DNA of 36,138 nucleotides from Planctomycetales bacterium (GTDB lineage: Bacteria; Planctomycetota; Planctomycetia; Pirellulales; Lacipirellulaceae): the NCBI GenBank assembly GCA_020427155.1, contig JAGQOW010000040.1, positions 1 to 36,138 of the forward strand, given 5' to 3'. Below are positions 33,033-36,138 of this stretch, piece by piece; position 1 is the first letter of the stretch, and each line of letters opens with the position of its first letter. The notes under the pieces were generated by a model. That model was not told the DNA's origin. It saw nothing but the letters and a program-made list of their open reading frames with translations, and did no database searches. The translations under genes were made by a program, and so were the position numbers.

Positions 33033-33764
33033 ATGCAGATATGGCCGGCGATAGACCTGTTGGGCGGCAGATGTGTCCGCCTCGAACAAGGCGACTATGC
33101 CAAAGAAACGGTCTTTTCCGACGACCCGGTTGCCGTGGCCAGGCAGTTCCAAGACCAGGGAGCTGAGCATCTGCACCTGGTCGATCTCGACGGAGCCCGC
33201 GACGGCCAACCGACCAATTTCGAAATCGTGCGCCAGATCGTCGCTGCGGTCGACATGGAGTGCGAACTGGGAGGCGGCGTCCGCGATCAGGCGACGATCG
33301 ACGCGTTGCTGGCAACTGGTTTGAGCCGGCTGGTGCTGGGGACCTCGGCTCTGAAAAACGCCGCCTGGTTCCGCCAGATGTGTCGGCAGTATCCCAGGCA
33401 GCTGGTGTTGGGCATCGACGCTCGCAACGGGATGGTGGCCACCGACGGCTGGCTTGAAACAAGCAATACCCCTGCCACGACACTGGCCGACCAGTTTCGC
33501 GACGTGCCGCTGGCAGCCATCGTCTACACCGATATCGCCACCGATGGCATGCTCGCCGGGCCCAATGTGGCGGCTATGGCCGAGATGCAAAACCACGTCG
33601 ATATACCGGTCGTCGCTTCTGGCGGCGTGACCCGCGTCGACGATGTCCAAGAATTGGCAGCGGCAGGCTTAGCGGCCGCAATTATCGGTCGGGCACTTTA
33701 TGCGGAGAAGATTACTCTACCAGAGGCATTGCGCGCAGCACGAAACCAATCGAACCCAGTTTGA
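33033..33764 (+). CDS. hisA: Phosphoribosylformimino-5-aminoimidazole carboxamide ribotide isomerase HisA
   Basis: I chose the ATG at 33033 (243 residues), because it puts the catalytic Asp8 of IWPAIDLLGGRCVRL at the usual position. A GTG at 33012 would add seven residues. The second catalytic Asp129 is in LGIDARNG. The (beta/alpha)8 barrel phosphate-binding loops GGGVRD and VASGGVTRVDD and the TDIATDGM strand are present. It isomerises ProFAR to PRFAR, the substrate of the HisH/HisF synthase, so it works one step before the product of the neighbouring hisH. The two genes are likely in one transcript. Confidence 0.95.
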   Translation: MQIWPAIDLLGGRCVRLEQGDYAKETVFSDDPVAVARQFQDQGAEHLHLVDLDGARDGQPTNFEIVRQIVAAVDMECELGGGVRDQATIDALLATGLSRLVLGTSALKNAAWFRQMCRQYPRQLVLGIDARNGMVATDGWLETSNTPATTLADQFRDVPLAAIVYTDIATDGMLAGPNVAAMAEMQNHVDIPVVASGGVTRVDDVQELAAAGLAAAIIGRALYAEKITLPEALRAARNQSNPV

Positions 33765-33831
33765 GAAATTACTGAAACAATCCCTATCGGCCGATACCTA
33801 GCGGCTCATAGCAAATATCCAAGGAGTTGAA

Positions 33832-35922
33832 ATGGCCAGGAACGTCGCTGATCTTAGGAATATCGCAGTTTGCGGACACAGTAGTGCTGGCAAGACCAGT
33901 CTGGTCGATCAACTTCTCGTCAAAAGCGGCGCGGTCAACGCTAAACCTAGCGTCGAGGCAGGAACGAGCATTTGCGATTTCGACGAGGAAGAAAAACACC
34001 ATAAGCATTCGGTAGAAGCAACGGTCGTCAATTACGATCATGCGGGCAAGCACTTCAACGTGATTGACACTCCAGGCTATCCCGACCTGGTAGGTCAAAT
34101 GATCGGCGCATTGCGAGCCGTCGAAACGGCACTGATCGTCGTCGATGCCCATGCGGGGATCAAAGTCAACACTCGCCGAGCCTGGAGCGAAGCCGGCAAG
34201 GCAGGCTGCGGGCGGATCGTCGTGCTGACAAAGCTCGACTCCGACAATATTGATTTCCCCGGGCTCATTGACTCGATCAAGGAAGTGTTTGGCAACAGCT
34301 GCGCCTTGCTGAACGTGCCTGTTGGCCTCGGCGATTCGTTCAAGGGCGTTGTCAGCACTCTTAGCCTGCCAGACTCCACCGAGGGGGCAGTTGTCGATCC
34401 GAAGGAGATTCACGAAACCCTCATCGAGTCAATCATCGAGGTCGACGAAGCGTTGATGGAACGCTACTTCGAAGGCAATATGCCCTCGGACGACGAACTG
34501 CGTCATCTGATGGTCCAGGCGATCACGGCTGGCACTCTCACGCCGATCGTATGCGTTTCGACCAAAAACGACATCGGCGTTGCCGAATTGATGGATGCCT
34601 TGGTCGACGCTGCGCTGCCCCCTACGGCAGTTCCTCGGACCGGGAAGAAGGACGGCGAAACAGTCACGCTGAAACCCGACGCCAGTGCACCTTTGGCTGC
34701 CCAGGTTTTCAAGACGCGCATCGACCCGTTTGTCCAGCGGCTCAGTTTCGTACGAGTTTATGCCGGCACGCTAAAGAAGGATTCGACCCTCGAATCGTCG
34801 GATGCACGTAAGGGCATCAAGATCGGTCCTTTGCTCGCTGTACAAGCAAGTGATACTTCTCCAGTCGACGACGCGGGGCCTGGCGAGATCGTCGCCATTG
34901 CCAAGTGCGAAGACTTGCACACGGGCACCTCGCTCGGCGATGTCCAGTTGCCGTCGATTCCGTTCCCCACGCCCATGGTAGGACTGGCTACCGCGCCCAA
35001 GAGCCGTGGCGACGAAGCCAAACTTTCTGGTGCGCTTTACAAGATTACCGAGGAAGACTCGACGGTCCATTTGGACCACGATCCTGAGACCAAGGAGATG
35101 GTTCTTACCGGGATGAGCGAGTTGCATCTGACGCTTATCCAGGAACGGCTCAAGCGGCGCGACAAAGTCGAAGTCGAAACCAAGGAACCGAAGATTCCTT
35201 ATCGCGAGACGGTTCAAGCCAATGGCGAAGGCAGTTATCGGCACAAGAAGCAATCGGGCGGGGCAGGGCAGTTTGCAGAAGTGCATATTCGCCTTTTCCC
35301 TCTTCCCGAAGGTGTGTCCATCGAGGAGTTTGCCGTCAAAGAGCGTTTTCCCCAGATGAAAAAAACACACTATCACGAGAAGAACCATTTTCTTTGGATC
35401 GATTCGATCGTCGGAGCCTCGATTCCGGGCAACTTTATGCCGGCGGTCGAGAAAGGCTTTCTGGAACGGCTCAAGCAGGGGGTCGTCGCCGGCTATCCGG
35501 TTCAGAACGTTTGCGTCGAAGTGCATTACGGCAAGGATCACCCGGTCGACAGCAACGAAACCGCATTCAAGATGGCTGCCAGTAAAGCGTTTGCCCAGGT
35601 GTTCAAGGATGCCAGGCCCGCCTTGTTGGAGCCGGTGGTCAATATGCACATCACGGTACCAGCCGACAACGTCGGCGACGTCTCGAGCGATCTCTCCGGC
35701 CGGCGCGGCCAGATGGTGGGCATGGAATCGGCAGGCGGCGGACTGACGACTGTCGAGGCCAAGGCCCCGCTAGCCGAAGTCTCGACCTATGCTCGCACGC
35801 TTTCCTCAATGACCGGCGGCCAAGGCAGCTACACGATGGAGTTCTCGCACTACGAAGTGGTTCCGGGCAACGTGCAGCAGGACATCATCTCCCAGGCGAA
35901 GCTCAAAGAAGACGAAGATTAG
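33832..35922 (+). CDS. EF-G-like translational GTPase (EF-G2 type paralogue)
   Basis: The 696-residue protein has all five EF-G domains. The start follows AAGGAG (33821-33826) at five bases. Walker A is GHSSAGKTS (15-23), where canonical EF-G has GHVDAGKTT. Switch II reads DTPGYPD (79-85), with Tyr in the place of the catalytic His of DTPGHVD, and the guanine-specificity motif is TKLD (133-136), not NKxD. Domains II-V are recognisable (TGMSELHLTLIQERLKRR in III, KQSGGAGQFAEV in IV, LSGRRGQMVGME in V). The gene is not in a str operon with rpsG, rpsL or tuf, so it is probably not the housekeeping fusA. It may support translocation or recycling under particular conditions. Weak or absent GTP hydrolysis is inferred from the missing His. 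Confidence 0.9.
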   Translation: MARNVADLRNIAVCGHSSAGKTSLVDQLLVKSGAVNAKPSVEAGTSICDFDEEEKHHKHSVEATVVNYDHAGKHFNVIDTPGYPDLVGQMIGALRAVETALIVVDAHAGIKVNTRRAWSEAGKAGCGRIVVLTKLDSDNIDFPGLIDSIKEVFGNSCALLNVPVGLGDSFKGVVSTLSLPDSTEGAVVDPKEIHETLIESIIEVDEALMERYFEGNMPSDDELRHLMVQAITAGTLTPIVCVSTKNDIGVAELMDALVDAALPPTAVPRTGKKDGETVTLKPDASAPLAAQVFKTRIDPFVQRLSFVRVYAGTLKKDSTLESSDARKGIKIGPLLAVQASDTSPVDDAGPGEIVAIAKCEDLHTGTSLGDVQLPSIPFPTPMVGLATAPKSRGDEAKLSGALYKITEEDSTVHLDHDPETKEMVLTGMSELHLTLIQERLKRRDKVEVETKEPKIPYRETVQANGEGSYRHKKQSGGAGQFAEVHIRLFPLPEGVSIEEFAVKERFPQMKKTHYHEKNHFLWIDSIVGASIPGNFMPAVEKGFLERLKQGVVAGYPVQNVCVEVHYGKDHPVDSNETAFKMAASKAFAQVFKDARPALLEPVVNMHITVPADNVGDVSSDLSGRRGQMVGMESAGGGLTTVEAKAPLAEVSTYARTLSSMTGGQGSYTMEFSHYEVVPGNVQQDIISQAKLKEDED

Positions 35923-36138
35923 CAAGTCTGCCCACTGGGTTCATGAACAACTGCTTGTTCGAGGCTTGCCAGGAACTCAGGCGAGCAGCCTCGGATCCAG
36001 AAGAGTTGATCGTCTGCGCGAATGACTCTCAAGGGATTCGTCCAAAGAATAAGAATCGCAAAGCCTATCCAAAAGCAAGGCAGCGAGAGCAATATCGCCA
36101 TCAGGACCCATTCTTCGGAGTTCACCACTACGGCGTAA
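35919..36138 (-). CDS. C-terminal part of a small membrane protein (partial, runs off right edge)
   Basis: On the minus strand a frame is open from the right edge of the window to TAA at 35919-35921, about 72 residues. It contains one strong hydrophobic segment (VLMAILLSLPCFWIGFAILILW) followed by a short cytosolic-looking tail with LRVIRADDQLFWIRGCSPEFLASL. The pattern FWIRGxxxEFLASL resembles the C-terminus of uncharacterised planctomycete membrane proteins. An in-frame GTG at 36128 could be a start, but the frame continues, so the gene is probably longer. Its stop overlaps the stop of the EF-G-like gene by three bases in convergent orientation. Confidence 0.5.
   Translation of the reverse strand, partial: YAVVVNSEEWVLMAILLSLPCFWIGFAILILWTNPLRVIRADDQLFWIRGCSPEFLASLEQAVVHEPSGQTC

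Noticed and set aside
34771..35649. 292-codon frame antisense to the EF-G-like gene
   Set aside because: Shadow of a conserved gene.

Overview
The window looks like chromosome of a planctomycete, probably of the Pirellula/Blastopirellula kind. This rests on a cluster of secreted proteins with the planctomycete-type domains PSCyt1, PSCyt2/DUF1549, PSD1/DUF1553, DUF1501 and PPC, on the AroD-AroE fusion, on frequent non-ATG starts and on sparse Shine-Dalgarno signals. No rRNA, tRNA, CRISPR array, transposase or phage gene was seen. The order of genes looks like vertical chromosome with one small decayed insertion (about 32.1-32.3 kb).

Left part (1-12.3 kb). The window opens with the tail of an unknown gene, followed by an outer-membrane beta-barrel protein carrying four N-terminal LLGPxxWxNP-type repeats and a secreted C39-family cysteine peptidase homologue. 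This pairing recalls FapF/FapD of the Pseudomonas functional-amyloid export system. A secreted S9 prolyl-oligopeptidase-type lipoprotein (minus strand) diverges from comEC (plus). Then come a fatty-acid desaturase with an unusual coiled-coil tail, and the rpsO-pnp pair with an intergenic inverted-repeat region and a terminator after each gene.

Middle part (12.4-22.5 kb, minus strand). Five genes read in the order DUF1501 protein, PPC-domain protein, DUF1549/DUF1553 protein with Ig-like domains, PSCyt1 cytochrome/WD40/coiled-coil protein, DUF3365 haem protein. All have export signals and together they offer up to four c-type haem motifs, which suggests one cell-envelope redox or surface assembly. 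A predicted promoter and a GAAC-N4-GTTC palindrome lie upstream.

Right part (22.5-36.1 kb, plus strand). A soluble NtrB-like kinase and an NtrC-like regulator with a GAFTDA loop precede mutL (endonuclease type). Next are the shikimate genes aroDE (fused) and aroK, a divergent prepilin peptidase, a conserved-looking 180-residue protein of unknown function, an OmpA-type lipoprotein, a small remnant ORF with a 10-bp repeat array, hisH, hisA, and an EF-G-like GTPase that lacks the usual catalytic histidine. A partial membrane-protein gene enters from the right on the minus strand and its stop overlaps that of the EF-G-like gene.

The strongest candidates for something little described are the FapF/FapD-like pair with its repeats, the five-gene envelope cluster, and the variant EF-G. 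All functional statements are from reading the sequence and from memory of the families. No database search was run.
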